A stretch of 37,118 bases of DNA from Mycoplasma sp. CAG:472 (GTDB taxonomy: Bacteria > Bacillota_I > Bacilli_A > RF39 > UBA660), in assembly GCA_000437315.1 (NCBI GenBank), contig FR899395.1:43094-80211 (forward strand), in the 5' to 3' direction. Every line of letters begins with the position of its first letter. Positions within the stretch are counted from its first letter, which is position 1. Below, piece by piece: positions 1-8,107 of the stretch. A program made the position numbers and the translations under genes. Under the pieces are notes generated by a model. It was not told the DNA's origin and did no database searches. It saw only the letters and a list, made by a program, of their open reading frames with translations.

Positions 1-1101
1 TCCTGCTAAGATAACTAAGAATAGGGCTCCAACTAGTGTTAATTTAGATAATGAATTACTAATATATTTAGATGTGTCACTACCAGGTCTAATACCAGGA
101 ATATAACCACCATTCTCATTTAAATTTTTACTCATTTCATCTGGATTCATTACAAGGAATGTATAGAAGTAAGCAAATACTACTATTAAAACCAAGTATA
201 ATATAAATCCAGTAGTAGAAGTGTACATAATATATTTATTTACAAAATCTATTGCACTTTGTTTACCAATTAAGGTAACAATTGTTGCTGGAATAGTTGT
301 AACTATTGAAGCAAATATTACTGGAATAACACTTGCGGAATTTATTTTTAATGGTAAATAGTTTGTTTGTGCACCATATGCTGAAGATGTTCTATTAGAA
401 TATTGAATTGGAATTCTTCTTTCAGCAAGTTGAACCCAAATAATTCCAACAATAACAATAACATACACAAGTACAAATAAACTAAATAATATAATTCCAA
501 CAGTTTTTGAAAAACTTCCCATTACAAGTGAAGCAAATGCTCCCCTAAAAATATTAGGCATACTTTGAATGATACCTGCCATTATAAGCATTGATTGTCC
601 ATTACCAATACCTTTATTAGTAATTTGATCACCCATCCACATACAGAAAGATGTACCAGCAACCATTACTAATGTAGTTTTAATAATTTCCATAGCATTT
701 AACCCTTTCATATAGAAAGCAGTTAATGCATAAGCTTGTAAAAAGGCAATAAGTATTCCTAAATATCTTGTAATTTTGTTAATCTTTTGTCTTCCAGTAT
801 AACCTTGATCTTTAAGATCTTTAAAGTAAGGTACAATATCCATTTGTAAAATTTCAGTAATAATTGAGGCAGTAATATAAGGGGAAACGCCTAAAGCAAA
901 TATTGAAAAATTTGATAGACCTCCACCACTCATTACGTTGAATATTTCTAGAAAACCTAGTTCTTCATATACTGCTGATGCCCAAGGAATTGTTATAGTT
1001 GTACCTAAACAAAATATTCCTAAACACATCATTGTAAAATAGATTTTTTTTCTTAAGTCTTTATTACTTTTATTAAAAAATCCTGAAAAACCACGAAACA
1101 T
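1..1101 (-). CDS. secY: Preprotein translocase subunit SecY (partial, C-terminus outside window)
   Basis: SecY forms the membrane channel of the Sec translocon, working with SecE, SecG and the SecA motor encoded elsewhere in this window. The reading frame opens at an ATG (1101) one base after the L15 stop and stays open to the left edge, giving 367 of the roughly 430 residues expected. It shows many hydrophobic segments and family motifs: GVSPYITASI early (about residue 70), then TNKGIGNGQS and LAERRIPIQYSNR in mid-protein, and NGGYIPGIRPG near the edge. A GAGGTGA ribosome binding site lies inside the end of rplO, so the two genes are probably translationally coupled. This is the usual last-but-few position of the spc operon. 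Nothing looks broken. Confidence 0.96.
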   Translation of the reverse strand, partial: MFRGFSGFFNKSNKDLRKKIYFTMMCLGIFCLGTTITIPWASAVYEELGFLEIFNVMSGGGLSNFSIFALGVSPYITASIITEILQMDIVPYFKDLKDQGYTGRQKINKITRYLGILIAFLQAYALTAFYMKGLNAMEIIKTTLVMVAGTSFCMWMGDQITNKGIGNGQSMLIMAGIIQSMPNIFRGAFASLVMGSFSKTVGIILFSLFVLVYVIVIVGIIWVQLAERRIPIQYSNRTSSAYGAQTNYLPLKINSASVIPVIFASIVTTIPATIVTLIGKQSAIDFVNKYIMYTSTTGFILYLVLIVVFAYFYTFLVMNPDEMSKNLNENGGYIPGIRPGSDTSKYISNSLSKLTLVGALFLVILAG

Positions 1102-1102
1102 T

Positions 1103-1546
1103 CTAAATCACCTCAGCTTTACCACCAGCATCATTAATTTTAGTAACGGCTGCACTAGTGAAACGATTAGCTTTAATAGTTAATTTTTTCTCTAAAGTAC
1201 CATTTCCTAAAACTTTAACTCCATTTAATCCCTTTTTAAGAATTCTTCTTTCAAATAATACTTCAGGTGTAACAACATCACCATCATTAAAGTATCTATT
1301 TAAATCAGATAAATTAATTGTTGCAAATCTATTAGCAAAATTTGCATTATTAAATCCTCTTTTAGGAATTCTTCTATAAAGTGGAGATTGTCCACCTTGG
1401 AACCAAGGTTTAATTGAAGCACCACTTCTAGATTTTTGTCCATTCTCTCCACGAGTTGAAGTTTTACCCATTCCACTTCCTGGGCCTCTACCAACTCTTT
1501 TTCTAGCTTTCATTTCGCTAGTTTTTGGTAAATTTTCTAATCTCAT
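1103..1546 (-). CDS. rplO: 50S ribosomal protein L15
   Basis: A late-assembling large-subunit protein of 147 aa, the normal bacterial length. The N-terminus carries the typical basic, glycine-rich stretch (KRVGRGPGSGMGKTSTRG), followed by the SGASIKPWFQGGQSPLYRR block that identifies L15. Its ATG shares one base with the rpsE stop (TAATG), so no gene fits between them. In most Firmicutes rpmD (L30) sits exactly there. The stop is TAG, and secY begins one base later. Confidence 0.98.
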   Translation of the reverse strand: MRLENLPKTSEMKARKRVGRGPGSGMGKTSTRGENGQKSRSGASIKPWFQGGQSPLYRRIPKRGFNNANFANRFATINLSDLNRYFNDGDVVTPEVLFERRILKKGLNGVKVLGNGTLEKKLTIKANRFTSAAVTKINDAGGKAEVI

Positions 1547-2049
1547 TATAATTCCTCAACTTTCTTTGATCTAAGTTCAGCAATATGTTCCTTAGTTCTT
1601 TGCATTGTAAGCGCACCTAAAGTAGCTTTTGCAACATTAACTTGAGTATTACTTCCTAAAGATTTAGCAACAATGTCTTTAACACCAGCAAGTTCAAGAA
1701 CTGCTCTTGCTGCTCCACCAGCGATAATTCCACGACCTTCTTTAGCAGGTTTTAATAAAACTACAGCTCTACCAACTTTATAAGTTGCTTCATGAGGTAT
1801 TGTTCTATTATCAACAAGAGAAATTTTTACAACATTTTTATTAGCAGCTTGTAATGCTTTTTTAATTGCTTCAGGAACCTCATTTGCTTTACCAGTTCCA
1901 ATACCAATTAATCCTTTACGATTACCAACTGCTACAGTTGCAGAAAATCTAAAATGTCTTCCACCTTGAGTAACTTTTGTTACTCTTCCTATATTAATAA
2001 CTTTTTCTTCTAATAAATTATTTTTTTGTTTATCAAAATCTTTTGCCAT
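1546..2049 (-). CDS. rpsE: 30S ribosomal protein S5
   Basis: A small-subunit protein involved in decoding fidelity and mRNA unwinding, 167 aa. The N-terminal dsRNA-binding-like domain is seen in VINIGRVTKVTQGGRHFRFS and VGNRKGLIGIGTGKA (about residues 18-55). The C-terminal half has the usual GRGIIAGGAARAVLELAGV block. It lies between rplR and rplO, with a TAATG overlap to rplO. Length and motifs are normal. Confidence 0.98.
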   Translation of the reverse strand: MAKDFDKQKNNLLEEKVINIGRVTKVTQGGRHFRFSATVAVGNRKGLIGIGTGKANEVPEAIKKALQAANKNVVKISLVDNRTIPHEATYKVGRAVVLLKPAKEGRGIIAGGAARAVLELAGVKDIVAKSLGSNTQVNVAKATLGALTMQRTKEHIAELRSKKVEEL

Positions 2050-2058
2050 AATGCCTCC

Positions 2059-2412
2059 TTAAAACTCTAATCCAGCTTCTCTTGCTGCATCAGCTAAAGC
2101 TGCTACTCTTCCATGATATAAGAATCCACCACGGTCAAATACTACTTTATTAATTTTTGCTTTTTTACATTTTGCAGCAATATCTTTTCCTACAGCACAA
2201 GCTGCTTCAATATTACCACCATTTTTAATTTTAAGTTCAAGAGTTGATGAGCTAACTAAAGTTTCACCTTTTGTGTCATCAATAACTTGAGCATAAATAG
2301 CTTTATTAGATCTAAATACATTTAGTCTAGGTACTTCAGTTGTTCCAGAAATACTTTTTCTAACTCTTGTATGTCTTCTTAATCTAGCTTCTCTTTTTTC
2401 TTTACTATTCAT
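2059..2412 (-). CDS. rplR: 50S ribosomal protein L18
   Basis: A 5S rRNA-binding large-subunit protein, 117 aa. Recognisable blocks are RLRRHTRVRKSISGTTEVPR near the N-terminus, the FRSNKAIYAQVIDD strand and the C-terminal FDRGGFLYHGRVAALADAAREAGL. It lies 9 bases before rpsE and 14 bases after rplF, in canonical order. Confidence 0.98.
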   Translation of the reverse strand: MNSKEKREARLRRHTRVRKSISGTTEVPRLNVFRSNKAIYAQVIDDTKGETLVSSSTLELKIKNGGNIEAACAVGKDIAAKCKKAKINKVVFDRGGFLYHGRVAALADAAREAGLEF

Positions 2413-2426
2413 AACATTTTACTCCT

Positions 2427-2966
2427 TTACTTAGCCGCTTTCTTTCCTTCTTTACGACGGATATGTTCGCCTTTATAACGTATTCCTTTACCTTTATAAG
2501 GTTCTGGTTCACGAATTTTACGAATATTTGCCGCAAATTCAGAAACTTTTTGTTTATCAAACCCACTAATAGAAAGTTCTGTATTAGATGGACTTGTAAC
2601 TGTTATACCACTAGGTACTATAACATCAATTGTATGTGAATATCCAGCGGATACAACAACTTTATTACCTGATACACTGAAACGATATCCTACACCAACA
2701 GCCTCTAAATCTTTTGTATAACCAGTGCTAACACCAATTAACATATTATTAATATTTGAGTTAGTTGTTCCTGAAAGAATATTTGCTTCTTTAGTATCTT
2801 TCACTTTCTCAGTAGTAATTTCATTACCTTCAACAACTACTTTAACTAAAGGACTAACTGGAAGAGTTAACTCTCCTTTAGCTCCTTTTACAGTAACAAT
2901 ACCATCATTAAATGAAACTGTTACACCTTCTGGGATAGTTAGTTTTCTATTACCAATTCTACTCAT
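2427..2966 (-). CDS. rplF: 50S ribosomal protein L6
   Basis: A large-subunit protein near the factor-binding site, 179 aa. It starts MSRIGNRKLTIPEGVTVSF, typical for L6, and has two repeated alpha/beta domains. The C-terminal signature EPYKGKGIRYKGEHIRRKEG is present and complete. It follows rpsH by 7 bases in canonical spc order. Confidence 0.98.
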   Translation of the reverse strand: MSRIGNRKLTIPEGVTVSFNDGIVTVKGAKGELTLPVSPLVKVVVEGNEITTEKVKDTKEANILSGTTNSNINNMLIGVSTGYTKDLEAVGVGYRFSVSGNKVVVSAGYSHTIDVIVPSGITVTSPSNTELSISGFDKQKVSEFAANIRKIREPEPYKGKGIRYKGEHIRRKEGKKAAK

Positions 2967-2973
2967 AGACTAC

Positions 2974-3372
2974 TTACCAAATATAGGCAAGTACTTCACC
3001 TCCTAACCCTTTTTCTCTAGCTTCTTTATCAGTCATTAAGCCTTGAGAAGTAGATATAATTGCAATTCCTAAACCATTTAATACTCTAGGAAGTTTATCA
3101 GCTTGAGCATAAACTCTTAAACCTGATTTACTAATTCTTTTTAATCCAGTAATAACTCTTTCTTTTTTATTTCCATATTTTAAAGTTAAAGTCATTTTAT
3201 CACCGTTACTATTTTTTGTATATTTGTAATCAGCAATATAACCTTCATTTTTAAGAATTTCAGCAATACCTTTAGTCATTTTAGTTCCTTCAACTTCAAC
3301 TTCAGTGTATCTCATTTGATTTGCATTTCTTATTCTTGTTAGCATATCTGCTATTTTATCTTGTACAAACAT
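2974..3372 (-). CDS. rpsH: 30S ribosomal protein S8
   Basis: A central-domain 16S rRNA binder and, in E. coli, the translational repressor of the spc operon; whether it represses here is unknown. The 132 aa product begins MFVQDKIADMLTRIRNANQ and ends with the STSQGLMTDKEAREKGLGGE block, both diagnostic of S8. A clean GGAGAT site precedes the ATG, and rpsN lies 15 bases upstream. Confidence 0.98.
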   Translation of the reverse strand: MFVQDKIADMLTRIRNANQMRYTEVEVEGTKMTKGIAEILKNEGYIADYKYTKNSNGDKMTLTLKYGNKKERVITGLKRISKSGLRVYAQADKLPRVLNGLGIAIISTSQGLMTDKEAREKGLGGEVLAYIW

Positions 3373-3387
3373 TATTATATCTCCTTT

Positions 3388-3573
3388 CTACCAACTAGAC
3401 TTCTTAACGCCTGGAATTTGTCCTTTATTAGCAAGTTCTCTGAAGCAAATACGACATAATCCAAATTTTCTTAGTACACCATGAGGTCTACCACATCTTT
3501 TGCATCTAGTATAAGCTCTAACTTGAAATTTAGGTTTACGATTATTTTTTACAATCATACTTGTTTTTGCCAT
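3388..3573 (-). CDS. rpsN: 30S ribosomal protein S14, zinc-binding short form (type Z)
   Basis: A small-subunit head protein of 61 aa, the length of the zinc-containing paralogue. Two CxxC pairs, at about C24/C27 and C40/C43 (CKRCGRPHG and LCRIC), form the zinc knuckle. Zinc-independent S14 proteins are longer and lack these. Only this form is in the window; a zinc-free copy elsewhere cannot be excluded. It sits between rplE and rpsH as in other Firmicutes. Confidence 0.98.
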   Translation of the reverse strand: MAKTSMIVKNNRKPKFQVRAYTRCKRCGRPHGVLRKFGLCRICFRELANKGQIPGVKKSSW

Positions 3574-3585
3574 ATTTTACTCTCC

Positions 3586-4125
3586 TTATCCTCTAAAAGG
3601 CATTCCAAATGCTTTTAGTAATGAACGTGCTTCATCATTAGATTTTGCAGTTGTTACAATAACAATATCCATTCCTCTAACTTTTAAAACATCGTCATAA
3701 TTTATTTCAGGGAATATAAGTTGTTCTTTAACTCCCATAGTAAAGTTTCCTTTACCATCAAAACTTTTTGGTGATACACCTCTGAAATCTCTAACACGAG
3801 GAAGTGCAATCTTAATTAATTTTTCTAAGAAAGCATACATATTTTCACCACGAAGAGTTACTTTAACACCAATAGGTTGTCCCTCTCTTAATTTAAAACC
3901 AGCAATTGATTTATGAGCTTTAGTAACTACAGGTTTTTGACCAGCAATTAAAGTTAAATCTTTTACTGCAGCATCAATGAATTTAGAATCATTAGCGCCT
4001 TCACCAACACCCATATTAATTACGATTTTAGTGATTTTAGGAACTTGCATTACAGTAGTATAATTATATTCCTTCATTAAACTATTTTTAATTTCTTTTT
4101 CATATAAAGTTTTAAAATTACTCAT
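3586..4125 (-). CDS. rplE: 50S ribosomal protein L5
   Basis: A 5S rRNA-binding protein of the central protuberance, 179 aa. Diagnostic blocks are KIVINMGVGEG near residue 32, the QKPVVTKAHKSIAGFKLREG loop and the C-terminal MDIVIVTTAKSNDEARSLL. Length is normal. It starts 7 bases after rplX. Confidence 0.98.
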   Translation of the reverse strand: MSNFKTLYEKEIKNSLMKEYNYTTVMQVPKITKIVINMGVGEGANDSKFIDAAVKDLTLIAGQKPVVTKAHKSIAGFKLREGQPIGVKVTLRGENMYAFLEKLIKIALPRVRDFRGVSPKSFDGKGNFTMGVKEQLIFPEINYDDVLKVRGMDIVIVTTAKSNDEARSLLKAFGMPFRG

Positions 4126-4132
4126 AATTCAC

Positions 4133-4441
4133 CTACTTTGCTTCCTTTTTGCTAGTAGTTTTCTTTTTTGAAGTTTCTTTCTTTGCTTCAGATTTAACTA
4201 CTTTAGCTTTTTCTTCTTTATTATTGTTTATAACTTTTACATTAGATACATGAATAGGTGCTTCAATATCAAATATTCCACCTTTGTCTTCAGTAGTTCT
4301 AGGTTTAGAATGTTTCTTAACAATATTTAAACCCTCAACAACAACTTTATCTAATTTTTTATAAGTTTTAATTACTTTGCCTTCTTTACCTTTGTCTTTT
4401 CCAGCAATAACTAATACTTTATCTCCTACTTTAACTTTCAT
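4133..4441 (-). CDS. rplX: 50S ribosomal protein L24 with a lysine-rich tail
   Basis: An early assembly protein of the large subunit. The first 75 residues carry the KOW motif (KVGDKVLVIAGKDKGKEGKV) and the typical VVEGLNIVKKHSKP segment. The last 25-30 residues are a low-complexity run of Lys, Ser, Thr and Glu ending KKTTSKKEAK, which most L24 proteins of about 100 aa do not have in this form. The tail is in frame with no sign of a frameshift, so it looks like a lineage extension of an otherwise standard protein. Confidence 0.96.
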   Translation of the reverse strand: MKVKVGDKVLVIAGKDKGKEGKVIKTYKKLDKVVVEGLNIVKKHSKPRTTEDKGGIFDIEAPIHVSNVKVINNNKEEKAKVVKSEAKKETSKKKTTSKKEAK

Positions 4442-4449
4442 ATATCCTC

Positions 4450-4818
4450 CTATAAAACCTCAGGTGCAAGTGATACAATTTTGTGATATTCTTTTTCACG
4501 AAGTTCTCTAGCAACTGGGCCTAAAACTCTTGTACCGATTGGAGTTTTATCATCTTTAATTAATACGCAAGCGTTATCATCAAATTTAATATAACTTCCA
4601 TCTTTTCTTCTAACACCTTGAACAGTTCTTACTATAACTGCTTTTACAACTTTACCTTCTTTTACAGGACTATTAGGTATAGCTTTTTTAACAGTACCAA
4701 CGATTACATCACCGATATTAGCACTTTTAACTTTACTTCCACCCATAACACGGATAACTAAAAGTTCTCTTGCACCAGAGTTATCAGTAACTTTTAATCT
4801 ACTTTCTTGCATTACCAT
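4450..4818 (-). CDS. rplN: 50S ribosomal protein L14
   Basis: A large-subunit protein at the subunit interface (bridge contacts), 122 aa. The N-terminus MQESRLKVTDNSGARELLVI and the C-terminal FDDNACVLIKDDKTPIGTR are L14 signatures. Two in-frame ATGs lie two codons apart. The first (4818) has GGAGG at 7 bases, so it is preferred. L14 normally begins with a short M(I/V)Q lead, which agrees. Confidence 0.98.
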   Translation of the reverse strand: MVMQESRLKVTDNSGARELLVIRVMGGSKVKSANIGDVIVGTVKKAIPNSPVKEGKVVKAVIVRTVQGVRRKDGSYIKFDDNACVLIKDDKTPIGTRVLGPVARELREKEYHKIVSLAPEVL

Positions 4819-4829
4819 AATATTACCTC

Positions 4830-5087
4830 CTATAAAATTACAGCTTTTTCAATAACTTTAACTAATTCATATCTTTTAGTTTTTGATAAAGGTCTAGTCA
4901 TTGAAATTCTAACTGTATCTCCTACTTTTGCTTCATTCTTTTCATCATGAGCAGCATATTTTTTAGAATATTTAACTCTTTTACCATATAATGGATGTGT
5001 TTTATAAGTTTCTACTAAAACAGTAATTGTTTTATCGTTTTTATCACTAACAACTTTACCAATTAATTCTTGTTTTGCTTTTTCCAT
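4830..5087 (-). CDS. rpsQ: 30S ribosomal protein S17
   Basis: A primary 16S rRNA-binding protein with an OB fold, 85 aa. The blocks GKVVSDKNDKTITVLVE, HPLYGKRVKYSKKYAAHDE and the RPLSKTKRYELV end are typical. The ATG overlaps the rpmC stop (TAATG), indicating coupled translation. Confidence 0.98.
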   Translation of the reverse strand: MEKAKQELIGKVVSDKNDKTITVLVETYKTHPLYGKRVKYSKKYAAHDEKNEAKVGDTVRISMTRPLSKTKRYELVKVIEKAVIL

Positions 5088-5287
5088 TATTTTTCACCAT
5101 CCATTTCTCTTTCTGTTAATACAGTTTTAAGTCTTGCAATTTCTTTACGAAGTTGTCTTAAAACTACAGGTTTTTCTAAAGTTCCAGAAGATTGAGCTAA
5201 TCTATTTTTAAATAGTTCTTCTTTATCTTCTATGATCTTCTTTTTAATATCTTCATTACTTAATTTTCTTATTTCATTAATTTCCAA
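5087..5287 (-). CDS. rpmC: 50S ribosomal protein L29, probable TTG start
   Basis: A small helical protein near the peptide exit tunnel. No in-frame ATG lies near the start. The longest frame opens with GTG at 5296, but the AAGGAG site ends almost on that codon. A TTG at 5287 lies 8-9 bases from it and gives MEINEIRKLSNEDI, which matches how L29 proteins usually begin; that start is chosen here. Characteristic helices end in LRKEIARLKTVLTERE. The gene overlaps the end of rplP by 11 bases with this start (20 with GTG). A non-ATG start plus the overlap suggests expression by coupling to rplP. Confidence 0.9.
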   Translation of the reverse strand: MEINEIRKLSNEDIKKKIIEDKEELFKNRLAQSSGTLEKPVVLRQLRKEIARLKTVLTEREMDGEK

Positions 5288-5702
5288 GAGTTTCACTCTC
5301 CTTCATAACAAATTTAGTTTTGATTGAAAGCTTATGAGAAGCAAGTCTTAAAGCTTCTCTAGCAATTTCTTCAGAAACATCACTAATTTCAAACATGATC
5401 TTTCCTTGTTTAACAACTGCTACCCATTCTTCAACGTTACCTTTACCTTTACCTTGTCTAGTTTCTAGAGGTTTTCTAGTTCTTGGCATATGTGGGAATA
5501 TATTAATATATACTTTACCACCACGTTTCATATAACGAGTCATTGCAATACGTGCAGCTTCAATTTGTCTAGCAGAAATCCATCCGCCTTCCATAGCCAT
5601 AAGGCCAAATTCACCATTATTTAGGGTAAGATTTCCTTTTGCTTTGCCTTCATAACTTAGTCTATGACTTTTACGATATTTAGTTCTTTTTGGCATTAAC
5701 AT
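5277..5702 (-). CDS. rplP: 50S ribosomal protein L16
   Basis: A large-subunit protein near the A-site tRNA and 5S rRNA, 141 aa. It begins MLMPKRTKYRKSHR, the usual Firmicutes form, with the ATG at 5702 set 7 bases from a GGGAGAG site inside the end of rpsC. The alternative ATG two codons later is too far from it. Signatures include FGLMAMEGGWISARQIEAAR and FPHMPRTRKPLETRQGKGKG. It overlaps rpsC by 23 bases. Confidence 0.98.
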   Translation of the reverse strand: MLMPKRTKYRKSHRLSYEGKAKGNLTLNNGEFGLMAMEGGWISARQIEAARIAMTRYMKRGGKVYINIFPHMPRTRKPLETRQGKGKGNVEEWVAVVKQGKIMFEISDVSEEIAREALRLASHKLSIKTKFVMKESETLGN

Positions 5703-6357
5703 CTTTCATCTCTCCCTTCTTAACATTTCTAGTTTTAAGTATTTCATCTTTATAAATCCATACTTTAACTCCGATTTTTCCGTAGATTGTATTTGCTTCA
5801 CTTGTAGCATAATCTACATCAGCTCTAATTGTATGTAAAGGTACTGTACCTTCAGTATAGCCTTCAGTTCTAGCCATTTCAGCTCCACCAAGTCTTCCTG
5901 ATACAGCAGTTTTAATACCTTTAGCACCAGCTTTCATTGTATTTCTGATAGCTCTTTTTTGAACACTTCTAAAAGGTGCACGAGCTTCAATTTGCATTGC
6001 TATATTATCTGCAACAAGTTGAGCATTTAAATCAGGGTTCTTTTCTTCAACTATGTTAATATAAATTTCTTCATTAACTAGTTTAGAAATTTTCTTTCTA
6101 AGTTTTTCAATATCTTCTCCACCACGGCCAATTATAACACCAGGTCTTGCAGTATAAATTGTAAGTTCAACTTTATTTTTTCTTCTTTCAATTACTACTT
6201 TAGATATAGAAGCACTTTTAAGATTTTTTTCAATATATTCTCTTATTTTGATATCGTTAATTAATTTAGTTGAGTAATCTTTTTCAGCATACCAACGAGA
6301 ATCCCAATCTTTATTAACACCAATACGATATCCTATAGGATTAACTTTTTGTCCCAT
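5680..6357 (-). CDS. rpsC: 30S ribosomal protein S3
   Basis: A small-subunit protein at the mRNA entry channel, 225 aa. It starts MGQKVNPIGYRIG. The KH domain is marked by PGVIIGRGGEDIEKLR (about residues 73-88), and the C-terminal domain has GRLGGAEMARTEGYTEG. The last residues run past the conserved core into a short Lys/Asp/Asn tail. The gap to rplV is two bases, so translation is probably coupled. Confidence 0.98.
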   Translation of the reverse strand: MGQKVNPIGYRIGVNKDWDSRWYAEKDYSTKLINDIKIREYIEKNLKSASISKVVIERRKNKVELTIYTARPGVIIGRGGEDIEKLRKKISKLVNEEIYINIVEEKNPDLNAQLVADNIAMQIEARAPFRSVQKRAIRNTMKAGAKGIKTAVSGRLGGAEMARTEGYTEGTVPLHTIRADVDYATSEANTIYGKIGVKVWIYKDEILKTRNVKKGEMKDVNAKKN

Positions 6358-6359
6358 AA

Positions 6360-6704
6360 TTATTTAGCCTCCTTATTATCAGTAACATAAATTACAATAT
6401 GACTTGTTCTTTTATCATGTCTATCAACATTTCCTCTTGAAGCAAATTGAATTCTCTTGTAGATTGGTCCTGGATTAATAAAACATTTACTAATAACTAA
6501 ATCATTTTCATTTGCACCATTATTATTTACTGCATTTGCAACTGCTGAGTTTAAAACTTTTAATATCATTCTACTAGCTTTAGTATTAGTATTTTCAAGA
6601 ATTCCTCTTGCAGTTTCAACATCTTTTCCACGAATTAAATCCATAGTCATTCTTGCAAGTCTAGGTTTAATCATTGCAGTATTATGTTTTGCATAAGTTT
6701 CCAT
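6360..6704 (-). CDS. rplV: 50S ribosomal protein L22
   Basis: A large-subunit protein whose hairpin lines the exit tunnel and is a known site of macrolide-resistance changes; no such change can be judged here. Of 114 aa, the diagnostic stretches are KPRLARMTMDLIRGKDVETA, NSAVANAVNNNGA and KRIQFASRGNVDRHDKRTSH. It sits between rpsS and rpsC in canonical order, with normal length. Confidence 0.98.
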   Translation of the reverse strand: METYAKHNTAMIKPRLARMTMDLIRGKDVETARGILENTNTKASRMILKVLNSAVANAVNNNGANENDLVISKCFINPGPIYKRIQFASRGNVDRHDKRTSHIVIYVTDNKEAK

Positions 6705-6712
6705 GTTACCTC

Positions 6713-6976
6713 CTATTTATTTCCAGCATGGCCAGTAAATTTACGAGTTTGTGAAAATTCTCCTAATTTATGACCAACCATTTCTTCAGTAATATATACA
6801 GGTATAAAATCTTTACCATTATGAACTGCAATTGTATGTCCTACAAATTCAGGATAAATAGTACTTCTTCTTGACCAAGTTTTTACTACTGATTTTTTAT
6901 TTTCTTCATTTAATTTATTAATTTTTTTCATAATGCTATCATCAACGAAAGCACCTTTTTTTAAACTTCTTGCCAT
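6713..6976 (-). CDS. rpsS: 30S ribosomal protein S19
   Basis: A 16S rRNA head protein contacting S13 and the A-site finger, 87 aa. It starts MARSLKKGAFVDDSI and carries KTWSRRSTIYPEFVGHTIAVHNG and GHKLGEFSQTRKFTGHAG, all family signatures. It lies 9 bases from both neighbours. Confidence 0.98.
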   Translation of the reverse strand: MARSLKKGAFVDDSIMKKINKLNEENKKSVVKTWSRRSTIYPEFVGHTIAVHNGKDFIPVYITEEMVGHKLGEFSQTRKFTGHAGNK

Positions 6977-6985
6977 TATTCCTCC

Positions 6986-7816
6986 CTATTTAGTCTTCCT
7001 ACTTATAATAAGTTTACTAGATGCCTTTTTAGGTTTTCTAGTTTTAACACCAAGAGCAGGTTTACCCCAAGGAGTCATTGGACTCTTTCTACCAATTGGA
7101 GCACGTCCTTCTCCACCACCATGTGGGTGATCGTTAGGGTTCATTACAGAACCACGGTTTGTAGGTCTAATTCCAAGATATCTAGTTCTACCTGCTTTAC
7201 CAATATTAACTAGGTTAGCATCTTCATTACCAACAACACCGATTGTTGCCATACATCTATCAAGAACTTTTCTTGTTTCTCCAGATTGAAGTCTAAGAAG
7301 AACATATTTATCTTCTCTACCAAGAATTTGAGCAGATGAACCAGCACTACGGCAAATTTCAGCACCTTTACCAGGTTTAAGTTCTATACAATGAACAAGT
7401 GTACCTACTGGAATATTTTTAAGTGGTAATGCATTACCAACTTTAATATCAGCATTTTCACCATTTTCAATGATAGCGCCTACTTTTAAATCTTTTGGAG
7501 CAATAATATATCTTTTTTCTCCATCTTTATAGTTAATTAAAGCAATATTTGCTGTTCTGTTTGGATCATATTCAATGGTTGCAACTTTACCTGTAACACC
7601 GATTTTATTTCTTTTAAAATCAATTACACGATATTTTCTTTTAGCTCCACCACCAATGTGTCTAACAGTCATTTTGCCTTGATTATTTCTACCACCAGTT
7701 TTTTTAACTTTACTAAGTAATCCTTTAGTAGGAGTTTTTGTTGTGATTTCTTCATTAACAAGAGTACTCATGCCTCTTCTACCATTTGTAACTGGTTTAT
7801 AATGTCTTATAGCCAT
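6986..7816 (-). CDS. rplB: 50S ribosomal protein L2
   Basis: A core large-subunit protein required for peptidyl transferase activity and subunit joining, 276 aa. Blocks seen are GGRNNQGKMTVRHIGGGAKR, PVGTLVHCIELKPGKGAEICRSAG and the catalytic-region segment MNPNDHPHGGGEGRAPIG with the conserved His near residue 230. Length and order are normal. Confidence 0.99.
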   Translation of the reverse strand: MAIRHYKPVTNGRRGMSTLVNEEITTKTPTKGLLSKVKKTGGRNNQGKMTVRHIGGGAKRKYRVIDFKRNKIGVTGKVATIEYDPNRTANIALINYKDGEKRYIIAPKDLKVGAIIENGENADIKVGNALPLKNIPVGTLVHCIELKPGKGAEICRSAGSSAQILGREDKYVLLRLQSGETRKVLDRCMATIGVVGNEDANLVNIGKAGRTRYLGIRPTNRGSVMNPNDHPHGGGEGRAPIGRKSPMTPWGKPALGVKTRKPKKASSKLIISRKTK

Positions 7817-7831
7817 AATTTCTCCTTTCTA

Positions 7832-8107
7832 CTAAAGTTCTATAGAAGAACCATCTTTTAATGTTACCATTGCTTTTTTATAAGTCTTTGTTCTTCCTTG
7901 ATACTTTCCAACTCTTCTTTTTTTAGATTTAGTGTTTAGAGTATTAACACTTTTAACTTCTACTTTAAAAGCATCTTCAATAGCTTTTTTAATTTCAGTT
8001 TTAGTAGCATCCTTAGCAACTTTAAATGTATAAACATTTTCACTTCTTAATGCCATACTTTTTTCAGTAACTACTGGTGCAATTATAATTTCAGAATAAT
8101 GTCTCAT
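7832..8107 (-). CDS. rplW: 50S ribosomal protein L23
   Basis: A protein at the exit tunnel rim that docks trigger factor and SRP, 91 aa. It has the APVVTEKSMALRSENVYTFKV start and the KSKKRRVGKYQGRTKTYKKA loop typical of L23. The ATG overlaps the rplD stop (TAATG). Confidence 0.98.
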   Translation of the reverse strand: MRHYSEIIIAPVVTEKSMALRSENVYTFKVAKDATKTEIKKAIEDAFKVEVKSVNTLNTKSKKRRVGKYQGRTKTYKKAMVTLKDGSSIEL

